Shown: piece by piece, positions 14,566 to 23,390 of the stretch
Position numbering within the stretch: the stretch's first letter is position 1
Layout: the number at the start of each line of letters is the position of its first letter
NCBI RefSeq assembly: GCF_003344965.1
Contig: NZ_CP031194.1
Coordinates: 1,054,001-1,118,000, forward strand
Length of the DNA stretch: 64,000 nucleotides
Source of the DNA: Streptomyces paludis
Lineage (GTDB): Bacteria; Actinomycetota; Actinomycetes; Streptomycetales; Streptomycetaceae
Direction of reading: 5' to 3'
The notes under the pieces: generated by a model
What the model was told of the DNA's origin: nothing
The model's input: the letters and a program-made list of their open reading frames with translations, nothing else
Databases searched by the model: none
Position numbers and translations under genes: made by a program

Positions 14566-16656
14566 TCACTGCCACTCGATGACGATGCGGTTCAGCTCGT
14601 TGTCGAAGGTGAACCGACCGGGCTTTGACGCGAGCGGCGCCGCGCCGAGCGGCTGGATCTCGAAGCCGACGTCGCGGCTCCGGAAGTCGCGGTCCCAGGC
14701 GCGGACCTGATCGGAGACGTCTCGGGCGAGTGTCTCCCCGTCAGGGCCATGGCCGATGACGCCGAATTCGTAGAGGGTGGCGCCGTCTGGTGCCTTTTCG
14801 GCGGCCTGCCGTCGGGTGAGGTAAGTGAGCGTTGAGCCCTCGAAGACGGCGGTGGAGGACGCATAGGGCGCAGTGACCAGACCGCTCCTGAGTGCTTCGG
14901 GCTTCGCGGGCATCCGGCTCAGGCCGTTGGGCATGGTGCAGGTGAGCCACAGCTCCAGGTACTCCGCCGACTCCGGGCCGCGGAAGGTGACGCCCGTCCA
15001 CACCTCGGCGCGCGGCCGGCGGAAAACATCGCTCAGGGCGTCCGGATCTGCCGCCTGGTCTCCGTTGGTGACAAGGGTGACGGTGTTGTCGGGGTCCAGG
15101 GGGACGAAGACGCGCGGGTCATCGGCGATACCCCTGCGCAAAGGCATGAACGTGTTCATCTCGCTGCCGACGCTGCGCCAGGCCCTGTCCCTCTGCTCGA
15201 AAGCGATCGAGCGGGAGACGCTGCCGCGCAGACGCAGCGGGGTGAGGAGCCGTCCGCCGGGTGCCAGTTGATCGAGCCAGGCGTGAGGCACGCCATGGGC
15301 ACCGACCGTGGCGACGATGCGATCGTACGGCGCGTTGGGGGCGTGGCCCACTGCTCCGTCGCCGAGGATCACTTCCACGTTGTGGATGCCGGCTGCGGCC
15401 AGTCCGGCACGGGCCCCGTCCACGATGTCCTGGTCCACGTCGATGGTGGTGACATGGCCCTTCTCCCCGACGAGGTGGCCGAGGAGCCCCGCGTTGAAGC
15501 CGGTGCCGGCTCCCAGCTCCAGGATCTTCTGGTCAGGCTCGGCCTCCAGCTGTTCCAGCATCATGCCGACGATGTCGGGCTGGGACGCACAGCTGATGGA
15601 GGCGCCGCTCTCGTCGAACTTGGTGTTGACGGGAGCGTTCCCGTACGCCTTCTCCAGCGGGGCGTTCGGGACGAAGAGGTGCCGGGGCACCGTCCGCATG
15701 GCTTCCTCCACGCGGGGCGTGCGCACGCTGCCTTCATCGACCAGATGGTCGATCAGTTGTGCGCGCAGTCGGTCGGCTGAACTGGCTTCGACGGTCTCAC
15801 TGTTCACGCCGTCGACCGTAGTACTCCGCACCCCACCGGTACGGGTGGACGCGGCGTTGTCGCTCGTTCCCATGACTACCTCTTTCGCGAGTGTTGACAA
15901 GGTGTGCTGGTCCTCCGCGGGGAGGCCCAGCCGGTTCCAGTGGAAGATGCCGTGGTGGGCGAACACAGCCCGCAGTCCCCGTTCCAGACGGCCTTGACGG
16001 TTGAGGTCCCCGAGCTGTCGGCCAAGGCACTCGAACGTGACTGTCCAGTCCGCCACGGGCGCGAGTCGGCCATCCGTGACGACGCGGCTGCTGGGGCTGA
16101 CGTCGATCGTCATCAGCCGGTGGACGGCGGCCTTGTGCCGCTCCGAATGCCGGACTTCGCAGCCAGGCCGCTCGGCTGCGATCCTCGCCCAGACGTCACC
16201 CTGCTCGTACCAGTCGAGCCCAGCGGCACGCATCGCCACGCTGAGCAGGAGAACCCCCAGCTCACGGCGGGCCAGACCGGGGCCGCTCGCGGCCTGCTCA
16301 CGAGTCAGCTGGGCAAGCAGCTGAATGCTGTCCTGATGGAACAGCGCGTGCGCGATCTCCATGGCGGCCGGACCGCCGAAGACGGTTTCCTCCGGCTCGT
16401 GGATACCCGGCGTCCAGGAGACGAGGACTCCGGCGGTGACCAGCTCGTCCAGGGCGGCGTCCAGACGCTTCGTACGGTCCGGACCGGCGGGGCGGTAGCG
16501 CAGGCGCCACGAGGGGAACTTGCGCAGAAACGACCACTGGTGCGGCTCCGTGTCCGCAGCGGTCAGCACCGGAATCAGATGCTTCACGGCCGTGTGTTCC
16601 GCACGGTCCCAGTCGGTGAACCGGATGACGCGTTGTCGCCACTCGTCCGGTGCCAT
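14566..16656 (-). CDS. fxlM: Fused SpaB_C-like domain and PCMT-type O-methyltransferase (FxLD system, LanS-like)
   Basis: This 696-residue two-domain protein begins with a thiopeptide/lantibiotic-type SpaB_C domain (about residues 1-260; the WSFLRKFPSWRLRYRP segment parallels WWYMRYRDPRWHLRLRI in the LanB). A polar linker follows, then a protein L-isoaspartyl methyltransferase-like domain (about 290-690; SAM motif I ILELGAGTGF at 378-387). Family knowledge: such methyltransferases in class I lanthipeptide clusters methylate a core Asp, which passes through succinimide to isoaspartate. I chose the ATG at 16656 for its AAGGGG ribosome site; another ATG (16671) lacks one. A second ATG with AGAGG five bases upstream lies in the linker at 15873. 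It could give a free methyltransferase. Confidence 0.88.
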   Translation of the reverse strand: MAPDEWRQRVIRFTDWDRAEHTAVKHLIPVLTAADTEPHQWSFLRKFPSWRLRYRPAGPDRTKRLDAALDELVTAGVLVSWTPGIHEPEETVFGGPAAMEIAHALFHQDSIQLLAQLTREQAASGPGLARRELGVLLLSVAMRAAGLDWYEQGDVWARIAAERPGCEVRHSERHKAAVHRLMTIDVSPSSRVVTDGRLAPVADWTVTFECLGRQLGDLNRQGRLERGLRAVFAHHGIFHWNRLGLPAEDQHTLSTLAKEVVMGTSDNAASTRTGGVRSTTVDGVNSETVEASSADRLRAQLIDHLVDEGSVRTPRVEEAMRTVPRHLFVPNAPLEKAYGNAPVNTKFDESGASISCASQPDIVGMMLEQLEAEPDQKILELGAGTGFNAGLLGHLVGEKGHVTTIDVDQDIVDGARAGLAAAGIHNVEVILGDGAVGHAPNAPYDRIVATVGAHGVPHAWLDQLAPGGRLLTPLRLRGSVSRSIAFEQRDRAWRSVGSEMNTFMPLRRGIADDPRVFVPLDPDNTVTLVTNGDQAADPDALSDVFRRPRAEVWTGVTFRGPESAEYLELWLTCTMPNGLSRMPAKPEALRSGLVTAPYASSTAVFEGSTLTYLTRRQAAEKAPDGATLYEFGVIGHGPDGETLARDVSDQVRAWDRDFRSRDVGFEIQPLGAAPLASKPGRFTFDNELNRIVIEWQ

Positions 16657-16673
16657 GTTTCCCCTTTTCATGG

Positions 16674-17933
16674 TCAGTTGATCAGGAAGCAGGAGTTCCA
16701 GCCGGACGCGGTCGCCGTGCCGGCCCGGAAGGAGTGGAGAGCCAGTGCGGTGCCTGCGGCGCCTTCGAGGAGTCCCATGTCTCCGCCGCCGGGAGGGTCG
16801 AGCAGCGAGGCCGCCGGCGAGCCGGTGGTGGTATCGGTGATCGGGGCCAGGAGGCGGGGCAGGCACTCGGTGAGGCCGGGGGTGATGGCATCGGCGGCTA
16901 CGAGTCCAGTGATGTGCGCCAGGCCCGCGAAGCCGTGACACAGCGAGAGGTCGACGGTCGCCCGGAGCTGGCCGGGGTCGGTCATGGCGTGCAGGAACGC
17001 GCCCTCGGCCGCCCGTTGGCGTGCGGGGTCGTGGGTGGCCAGGGCGGCGAGCTGCTGGGCGCGGGCCAGTCCGGCCGTCCCGTAACACCAGGACGGCCGG
17101 GACGGTCCGGCGCCGGGCCTGCCGGATCGCAGCTGTTCGCGGGTGATCCAGTACGGCCACCACGGGCCGGCGGGCCCGTCCTGCCGCCACCGGTCGAGCC
17201 AGGCCAGGATGCGGGCGATCGCCTCGTGGTGGCCTTCGACGGTGATGCCGTGACGTATGGCGAGGGCAAGCAGAGCGAGGGGGCCGCCGATGCCGTGGGC
17301 GACACCGTTGTTGGCATGCCCTGCCGGATAGTCCGGGAAGACTTCGCCAGAAGGCGCGAGGTGACTCCACCAGCCAGGCAGTGGTTCGCCGTTGTGTTTG
17401 ACCGGCTCGGTCAGCCGGACCAGGTACGCCAGGATCTCGCGGAACAGATCGATGTGAATGTCTCGGTGCAGCAGAAGGGCGCCCATACCGCTCAGGCCCC
17501 GGATCGCGTCGAACTCGGCAAGCTTGGGCGTCTCGCCCCGGTCGATGCGCGCGTGGGCGCCGGCCAACCGCTCCTGGATCGCCGCCGTAATGTGCCGGTC
17601 GAGGGTGTTCAGGGCACGGGCGTAGCGTCCGGGCCGGTCGGCGGCGGCGTGCAGGGCGAAGGCGAGGGCAGGCGCCCCGTAGTAGAGGTGGCTGTCGGTG
17701 CCGCCGATCGCGGGTTGTGCCGCGGCGCAGGCGAGCCAGTCGTGCGCGCGCTGCCACGGGCCGTCTCCCGTCCGGGCCCGTTCGATGTGCAGCAACGCGA
17801 TACCCACGGCACCGTGCGCGAGGGACTGCGGCCACCAGCCCTGTCGGTGATGCGGCGACCGCATGTCCTCCGGCGTGGCGAGCCGCTCTGCGACCGCGTC
17901 GGCAGCGGCCCGTGCGTTCTCACGCGGTTCCAT
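16674..17933 (-). CDS. lanC: Class I lanthipeptide cyclase LanC
   Basis: This 419-residue zinc enzyme adds Cys thiols to dehydroalanine or dehydrobutyrine in the precursor, closing the (methyl)lanthionine rings. The zinc ligands are visible as SWCYGTAGL (Cys) and LSLCHGFAGL (Cys-His). The NNGVAHGIGGPLALL segment carries the conserved catalytic-region His. The fold's repeated GxxG-type toroid motifs (AHGAVGIALL, YYGAPALAFAL, IRGLSGMGALLL) are also present. It overlaps the upstream lanB by 14 bp, so translation is probably coupled, and is followed 17 bp later by the fused methyltransferase gene. It should act in the cytoplasm with LanB. Confidence 0.95.
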   Translation of the reverse strand: MEPRENARAAADAVAERLATPEDMRSPHHRQGWWPQSLAHGAVGIALLHIERARTGDGPWQRAHDWLACAAAQPAIGGTDSHLYYGAPALAFALHAAADRPGRYARALNTLDRHITAAIQERLAGAHARIDRGETPKLAEFDAIRGLSGMGALLLHRDIHIDLFREILAYLVRLTEPVKHNGEPLPGWWSHLAPSGEVFPDYPAGHANNGVAHGIGGPLALLALAIRHGITVEGHHEAIARILAWLDRWRQDGPAGPWWPYWITREQLRSGRPGAGPSRPSWCYGTAGLARAQQLAALATHDPARQRAAEGAFLHAMTDPGQLRATVDLSLCHGFAGLAHITGLVAADAITPGLTECLPRLLAPITDTTTGSPAASLLDPPGGGDMGLLEGAAGTALALHSFRAGTATASGWNSCFLIN

Positions 17934-20900
17934 GGTGATTCCCTCCGTGCTTCCAGGCCATTGCGGCGGCGCGAGCGAGCCGTACGCAGATGCGCTCGTC
18001 GTCCTTGTCGATGCCGGCGGCGCGGATGTGGTGGGCGTGCAGAAGCGAGTCGAGGATCATGTCCGGGTCCATGCCGTCGGCCTCGTGCAGCCGTCCCCGG
18101 TAGCGGGCGAGGGCGTCGTCCCGCTCCCTCCAGGCGTGCGCGATGGCCGCCCCGCCCGGGGCCGCGCGCAGGGCCGCCCAGTCGTCCGTCGGATCGGCCA
18201 GGTGGACGGCCTCGCTGAGCAGCGTCCGGTCCAGGGGGCGGGGGTCGGTGATCCTGCCGTAGGTGATCAGCCAGTCCATGCCCTTGGCCGTGCCGCCGTT
18301 GAAAGCGGTGGCGAGTGATACGAAGTTCACCGCGGCGAGCACCTGTCGGCCGGCACACCCGCTCTGGGCGAACTGGACGGCCAAGGCACGGGAGTCCGCT
18401 GCGAAGATCTCCTCCGCCATACCCATCAGCGGTCCCGTGCCCCACCTGCCGGTCTCCGGGTAGGAGGTGGCGAACCGCATGTCGTTCAGCAGTCCGGCGC
18501 GGCGCAGCCCGGCCGCCCACGCGCTGATACGGTTCGCGGCTGGTCCGAAGTCCCGCGGACCGGGAATCGCGATGCGCAGGCGCAGGTGCCATCGGGGATC
18601 GCGGTAACGCATGTACCACCACATCGGCGGCTCGTCCCACTGATCGAGCAGGTCGGGAAGGTGGCGGGCCAGGATCTCGGCGTGTCGTTCGACGTGCCCG
18701 TACAACGTGACCAGCAGCCACGGGGACGTTCCGGGGAGGTGGCCATGGTCGCGGGTGAGCAGACGGTCAGCGGTCACCGGCGGGATCGTCGGCCACTGCG
18801 AGGGGCGGGCGGCCGTCATGGGGACGACGATTTCGTGTGCTCTCCCTCCGAACCAGTCGCCGTCGGAGCCGGCTTCGGTCAGGACGGCGAATTCGCTGGT
18901 CTCCAGGTGAGTACGGAGCAGCGCGAGATGCGCGCTCTCACCGAGGTCCAGCGGTAACAGCTGGTCGCCCTCGGTCAGCGCGACGGCGTACGGTGTCCGA
19001 CGGCGTGTCCGCCACTCGTCCACCGCTTTGCGCCACTTCTCCCAGGTGGCACGTCGGCCGGGCAGCTCCGACCGGTCCAGCCGCCACCGGGCCGGCGAGA
19101 GGATCGTCCGTCCGTGGCGCACCCGGGGCAGGTAGGGCAGAGCGGCGGCGGACGCCCACGGGAACGGGGTCAGGACGGCGGACTGGGACCGGCTGATCTC
19201 GGCAAGGAACCGTGCGAGCGGCGGTGTGTGGGCCCTCGGATCCAGAGCATGCAGAGTCATCGGGTCCAGCAGGCAGCCGCGGGAGCGGGAGACGAGGAAC
19301 AGCCTGCTCCGGTCGCAGCCCACCGCCAGGTCGTCGAGCGTGACGGTGCGCTCGTCCACCGGGCGGTGCTCGGCGAGACTGATCACGGTCGGCAGCAGCT
19401 CGGGCACACGCGTGACGTTGGCGTCGCCACGGTCGAGGGGGGCGAAAGAGAGCTGCGTGGGCAGAGAGCCGGGCGCGGTGACCGGTAAATGCTCCAGCAC
19501 GGCCGTGGCTCGCGCTCGGTCGTCCGGTCCCAGCAGTCCCAGGGCCCGGCCACTCGTCGTGCCGATCCCACGAGAGGGTACGACGGCCTTGAGGGTGAAG
19601 TCGCCGTCGGCGAGGGCGGCCTGTGACGCGGCGTGGATATGGAAACGCAGCTCCAGATGCGGCGGTACCCGCATCGTGGCCTGGTCACCGACCGTCAAGG
19701 TGCGGATCATTTCCTCGTCCAGCCGGATTTCGTCACGGCCGTCGAGTGCGGCTGTCTGGGCGAGCGAGAACAGCCGCTGTTCTCGGGTGGTCAGGGCCTC
19801 CCGCCACTCCGGTTCCGCGTCCCGGTACCCGGCCGGGAACCCGAGCCCGGCATCCGCGTCCACGACATCCCGAAGCGGCACGAGGGAGCCAATGCCGTAC
19901 CGCTCGAAGAACCGGTTGTGGAAGTCCTGCCACGCCGGTGTGCCGAAGGGGAACGCGGTGAGACGGGCCAGCACGGTGGCGGCCTTCTCCGCCTCGCGGG
20001 CAACCTGCGGGGGCAGCGTGAGCGAGCAGGCCATACGCATGTCCACCGCCACGGGCTGGTCCTTGACGGTACTCAGCGTCGTCATCTTCTCCCGAAGCGC
20101 GGCGCGCAGACGCCGCCCGTCCGCAGGGGCGAGCGTCTGATTGTGCTGGGCCATGCCGTCTCGGACCTCTCGCAGCTCCTCCACAAGGTCCGCGACCTGC
20201 GGCACGTCGGCCGCGTCGGCCTGACGGACCAGATGGTCGAGGGCGTCGAGCGTCGCGGACGGCGCGTGCAGGCTGCTGATGAGACCGCCACACTCCACCA
20301 GGCTGGTGACCAGACTCTCCACTCGGTGCGCGGCCACGTCAGGGAACGCGGCCTTCACCCCGCCCACCAACTCGTCACAGCGGATGGGCGACTGGGAGGC
20401 TTCCATGACGATCCGCAGAGCGGAGGTGAACCGTAGGGACACTTCCGCCGAAGGACTGCTCTCTGTACGGCCCGAGCGGGGCGGACAGGGAACGATCAGC
20501 CGATCGCCTCGTACGTACGCCGTGGTGTTGGCCATGACGGGCAGACGTCGCAGGAACTCGGGGCGGGCTTCCAGGCGGCGGACCATGTCGGCGGTCCACG
20601 CCCCGTCGGCGCGAGCGACGGCGCGGTGCCGCTCGCCCCAGGTCCACTCCGGCTCCGGGCCGAAGTAAGCGGGGGCGATACCGGCGAACAGACCATGCGG
20701 CGTCGCACGGCCCGTCATCCGAAGTACGTACCGGATCACCGATACCAGCGCGCTGCGCAGCTGACGGGGCTCCGGGGCGACCGCCGAGCACAGCATGTCC
20801 ACCTGCCGTGCGAGCGAGGGGCTGGCCTGCTCGATGATCTCGGCGACCTCGGCCATCGGCCAGACCTCGCGCAACCACGTCTGCCACCGCAGCTGTTGGG

Positions 20901-21018
20901 CCGGGGATTCGTCGCTGAAGTCCGGCCAGGCCGGTAGCGGCAGCCTCACGTGACGGGCGGCGCGCACGAGCGCCGTGTCCGCGCACCGGTACAACGACCC
21001 GCCGTTCCTGGAATCCAT
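17920..21018 (-). CDS. lanB: Class I lanthipeptide dehydratase LanB (full length)
   Basis: This 1032-residue enzyme dehydrates Ser and Thr of the precursor using glutamyl-tRNA. The first about 750 residues are the glutamylation domain (for example GRATPHGLFAGIAPAYFGPE and SLRFTSALRIVMEASQ). The last about 270 are the SpaB_C elimination domain (PWLLVTLYGHVERHAEILARHL, then WWYMRYRDPRWHLRLRI). Both parts are complete, unlike the split LanB of thiopeptide systems. I chose the ATG at 21018 because GGGAGG lies just upstream; earlier in-frame codons lack support. It follows the precursor gene by 86 bp and overlaps lanC. Confidence 0.95.
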   Translation of the reverse strand: MDSRNGGSLYRCADTALVRAARHVRLPLPAWPDFSDESPAQQLRWQTWLREVWPMAEVAEIIEQASPSLARQVDMLCSAVAPEPRQLRSALVSVIRYVLRMTGRATPHGLFAGIAPAYFGPEPEWTWGERHRAVARADGAWTADMVRRLEARPEFLRRLPVMANTTAYVRGDRLIVPCPPRSGRTESSPSAEVSLRFTSALRIVMEASQSPIRCDELVGGVKAAFPDVAAHRVESLVTSLVECGGLISSLHAPSATLDALDHLVRQADAADVPQVADLVEELREVRDGMAQHNQTLAPADGRRLRAALREKMTTLSTVKDQPVAVDMRMACSLTLPPQVAREAEKAATVLARLTAFPFGTPAWQDFHNRFFERYGIGSLVPLRDVVDADAGLGFPAGYRDAEPEWREALTTREQRLFSLAQTAALDGRDEIRLDEEMIRTLTVGDQATMRVPPHLELRFHIHAASQAALADGDFTLKAVVPSRGIGTTSGRALGLLGPDDRARATAVLEHLPVTAPGSLPTQLSFAPLDRGDANVTRVPELLPTVISLAEHRPVDERTVTLDDLAVGCDRSRLFLVSRSRGCLLDPMTLHALDPRAHTPPLARFLAEISRSQSAVLTPFPWASAAALPYLPRVRHGRTILSPARWRLDRSELPGRRATWEKWRKAVDEWRTRRRTPYAVALTEGDQLLPLDLGESAHLALLRTHLETSEFAVLTEAGSDGDWFGGRAHEIVVPMTAARPSQWPTIPPVTADRLLTRDHGHLPGTSPWLLVTLYGHVERHAEILARHLPDLLDQWDEPPMWWYMRYRDPRWHLRLRIAIPGPRDFGPAANRISAWAAGLRRAGLLNDMRFATSYPETGRWGTGPLMGMAEEIFAADSRALAVQFAQSGCAGRQVLAAVNFVSLATAFNGGTAKGMDWLITYGRITDPRPLDRTLLSEAVHLADPTDDWAALRAAPGGAAIAHAWRERDDALARYRGRLHEADGMDPDMILDSLLHAHHIRAAGIDKDDERICVRLARAAAMAWKHGGNHHGTA

Positions 21019-21104
21019 GCGCCCTCCCTGTTCCATGAAGTGCCGGGTGCACCGGCCCGCGCGGCAACTGACCGCGCGGGCCGGCACACAGGCCGTGCGT
21101 GTGG

Positions 21105-21236
21105 TCAGGCCACGTTGGTGGCGCACGGGCTGGAGCATGTGCTGCCGCAGCCGTCGTCGGTCAGGTTGATCAGCGTCGCCTGTCCGTCACCGGACTCCAG
21201 GACGCTGATGTCGAGGTCGAAATCGTCGTGCTCCAT
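21105..21236 (-). CDS. fxlA: FxLD-family class I lanthipeptide precursor
   Basis: This 43-residue precursor has an acidic leader with the FxLD motif as FDLD at residues 6-9, probably the LanB/LanC recognition site. The core-like C-terminus is DDGCGSTCSSPCATNVA, with Cys at 30, 34 and 38. Ser or Thr at 21, 26, 32, 33, 35, 36 and 40 are available for up to three rings. The Asp28-Gly29 pair is a favoured succinimide site and a likely target of the methyltransferase; this is inference. ATG at 21236 with AAGGAG nine bases upstream. It is the first gene of the leftward operon. No leader peptidase or exporter gene is found nearby. Confidence 0.93.
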   Translation of the reverse strand: MEHDDFDLDISVLESGDGQATLINLTDDGCGSTCSSPCATNVA

Positions 21237-21576
21237 GTGCTTTCTCCTTCTGAGGGTGCGCGGCCGCGAGCGAGCCGCTGGGGGGGTTGCCACTCTGGGT
21301 GGCTCCGGCACGGATAAGGACACCGCGCCGGAATACGTGGGTGGTGCCGACGGCCGGGTCCTGTCCGGGACGCGGACAGCAGTCACACGGCTAACGGGCG
21401 GTTGGGGCAGGAGCCGATGACATGGAGTACGGAGACGGCGTAGTCCAGCGGCTCCGCCAACGGCGAGTCCCCGACAAAGTCGGCATGTCCCCAGAACGTT
21501 CGTGGCAACGCTGCCACGTCGGCTATCTGCTCAACTCCGCGCCCTGCGCGTCTTCGTCCTCCACGAAGGACTCACG
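21237..21576. other. 340-bp region upstream of the lanthipeptide precursor
   Basis: This gap lies between the precursor start and the stop of the ATP-binding protein gene, and must contain the lanthipeptide operon promoter. It holds a 7-G run near 21280 and a GTCCGGGACGCGGAC-type short palindrome near 21365. I could not settle on -35/-10 elements and see no further gene. Confidence 0.5.
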
Positions 21577-22026
21577 TCACCTCGAAAGCAAGTGTTCGAC
21601 GGTTCGGTCGGCAGCGAGCTTCTCCGCCGAGTCTTCGTCCGAGCGCATCTCGAACCACACGTCCTTGCCGCCCGTCTCGTTCGGCGCGGCGCCCCAGTCG
21701 TCGGCCAGGTTCTCCACGTACGTAAGTCCGCGTCCGCTCTCGGCTCCCCAGTCCGGCTCGCGGCGTACGGGCAACCGCGCACTGGTGTCGCTGACGACGA
21801 CGCGGATGCCGGACGGACAACGCTGAAGAACGAGCAGGCAGTTCGGCGATTCGGTGTGCTTGACGACATTCGTCAGCAGCTCCTGAACGCAGTACACGGC
21901 GTCGTCCACCAACGGGTCGAAGCCCCAGCGCCGGACGTACGCGCCGACGATTCGGCGGACGCCCGCGAGTATCCACGGACGGACGGTCAGCTGCTGCCTG
22001 TACTGCGTGGTGTCTGCCTCTGCCAT
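21577..22026 (-). CDS. Anti-sigma-like ATP-binding protein (HATPase_c)
   Basis: This 149-residue GHKL ATPase of the RsbW/anti-sigma type has an N-box (DDAVYCVQELLTNVVKHTE), a G1 box (VVVSDTSARLP) and a second Gly-rich box (AESGRGLTYVENLADDWG). I chose the ATG at 22026 (MAEADTTQYRQQL), 11 bases after GGAGGAG. An ATG three codons earlier is too close to that site, and a TTG at 22089 is also possible. In Streptomyces these genes recur beside a DUF5753 HTH gene and a DUF397 gene (whiJ/abaA-like loci) that affect development and antibiotic production. It is divergent from that HTH gene here. Confidence 0.88.
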   Translation of the reverse strand: MAEADTTQYRQQLTVRPWILAGVRRIVGAYVRRWGFDPLVDDAVYCVQELLTNVVKHTESPNCLLVLQRCPSGIRVVVSDTSARLPVRREPDWGAESGRGLTYVENLADDWGAAPNETGGKDVWFEMRSDEDSAEKLAADRTVEHLLSR

Positions 22027-22257
22027 GACGATCATGGCTCCTCCAGCGCGCTGGATCGGCGCATCGCGAACGGATAGACGCTCAGTCAACTCATGAGCAC
22101 CTTCTGTGATGAAGAACAGAGTGGACCCGCCCCACCGGGATTCGCAAGCCGAGAATCTCCAAAATTGCAGATTCCACCAAACTGGTTTAGCACTCCGGCA
22201 TATGACGGGGAGTGATGTGGTCCATACTGACGGTCCACATGTTTGGAGGGGGCCCAG

Positions 22258-23127
22258 GTGTCAAACCATCCACGCCCAACTGTCCGGCGCCGCAAGGTCG
22301 GTAATGAACTCAAGCGGCTGCGTGAAGCGGCCGGCATCAAGATGGACGTAGCCGCGGAGCGCATCGGCGGGGACAGGTCCAAGATCTCCCGGCAGGAGAA
22401 CGGCCGTCAGGGCGTCTCCAAACTGGAGATGGAAGCCCTGCTCGACCTCTACCAGGTCGCGGACCAGAAGATCAGGACCGCGTTGACCGCCTTGGCGCGG
22501 GAAGGGCGCCGCAAGGGCTGGTGGGCTCCGTACATCGCCATACTCCCCGAGACTTTCCAGGAGTACTTGACCATCGAGTCCGACGCTGCCCGGATCCAGA
22601 CCTTCCAGCCACTGCTGGTACCGGGGCTGCTCCAGACACCTGAGTACGCGACGGAGTCCATCCGGTCCGTGGAGAAGACGGCCACGGAAGACGAGGTCCA
22701 GTCCTTCGTCTCCGTACGCATGGGCCGTCAGGACATCTTCCGCCGGGACAATCCGCCGCAGTACATCTGCGTTCTCGACGAGGCGGTGCTTCGGCGTGAG
22801 ATCGGCGGCCCGGCGGTGATGGCCGCCCAGCTCCGGAAGCTGATCGACGTCAACAGCCCGCCCAGGCTGACGATTCAGATCATCCCGTTCGGCCAGGGCT
22901 GGCACGCCGGCCTCGACGGCCCGTTCAGCCTCAATGCGTATCCCGATCCCATGGATCTTGACATCGTCAATCTGGACTATCTCGACGGAGCGCTGTATCT
23001 GGAGGAGAATCGGACTGCCGAGCGGTACCAGCTAGCCTTTGACGAACTTCGTGCCGCCGCGCTGGCGTCGCGGCAGTCGATGGACCTGATCTCGCAGGCA
23101 GCGCGGGATTTCGAGCAGAGAACGTAG
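22258..23127 (+). CDS. XRE-type HTH regulator with DUF5753 (Scr1/WhiJ-like)
   Basis: This 289-residue protein has an N-terminal XRE helix-turn-helix (VGNELKRLREAAGIKMDVAAERIGGDRSKISRQENG is the region). A DUF5753 domain follows (AARIQTFQPLLVPGLLQTPEYA, VRMGRQDIF, RLTIQIIPFGQGWHAGLDGPFSL, IVNLDYLDGALYLEE). I chose the GTG at 22258 with GGAGGG eight bases upstream; a TTG five codons earlier lies too close to that site. Family knowledge: such proteins pair with a small DUF397 protein, encoded 15 bp downstream here, and control sporulation or secondary metabolism. It may control the neighbouring lanthipeptide operon, but nothing in the sequence proves it. Confidence 0.93.
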   Translation: MSNHPRPTVRRRKVGNELKRLREAAGIKMDVAAERIGGDRSKISRQENGRQGVSKLEMEALLDLYQVADQKIRTALTALAREGRRKGWWAPYIAILPETFQEYLTIESDAARIQTFQPLLVPGLLQTPEYATESIRSVEKTATEDEVQSFVSVRMGRQDIFRRDNPPQYICVLDEAVLRREIGGPAVMAAQLRKLIDVNSPPRLTIQIIPFGQGWHAGLDGPFSLNAYPDPMDLDIVNLDYLDGALYLEENRTAERYQLAFDELRAAALASRQSMDLISQAARDFEQRT

Positions 23128-23142
23128 AGGCAGGCACCTCAG

Positions 23143-23346
23143 ATGACGCGGCACACCCTCCCCTCCGACGCGTGGCGGAAGTCCTCCTACAGCCCCGACA
23201 ACGGAGGCGCCTGCGTCGAGAAACAGGTGACCGCAGACGGCCTTGTAGCCATCGGCGACAGCAAGGACCGCGCCCTGGGTGCCCACACCTTCGATCCGGC
23301 CCCCTGGCAGACGTTCGTCGAAGCCATACGCTCCGACGTGCTCTGA
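23143..23346 (+). CDS. DUF397 domain protein
   Basis: This 67-residue protein matches DUF397 throughout: AWRKSSYSPDNGGACVEKQV near the start, the VAIGDSKDR centre, and AHTFDPAPWQTFVEAIRS at the end. It follows the DUF5753 regulator by 15 bp and is surely co-transcribed. Family knowledge: it is the small partner in whiJ/Scr1-type loci, thought to antagonise or modulate the HTH protein. Confidence 0.95.
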   Translation: MTRHTLPSDAWRKSSYSPDNGGACVEKQVTADGLVAIGDSKDRALGAHTFDPAPWQTFVEAIRSDVL

Positions 23347-23390
23347 CGCGCCGGAGCCGGCCTTCGCGGAAATCCGGGTGCGCGGTTGCC

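Noticed and set aside
21422..22077. Plus-strand frames opposite the ATP-binding protein gene
   Set aside because: They mirror the HATPase gene on the other strand and lack protein-like sequence.
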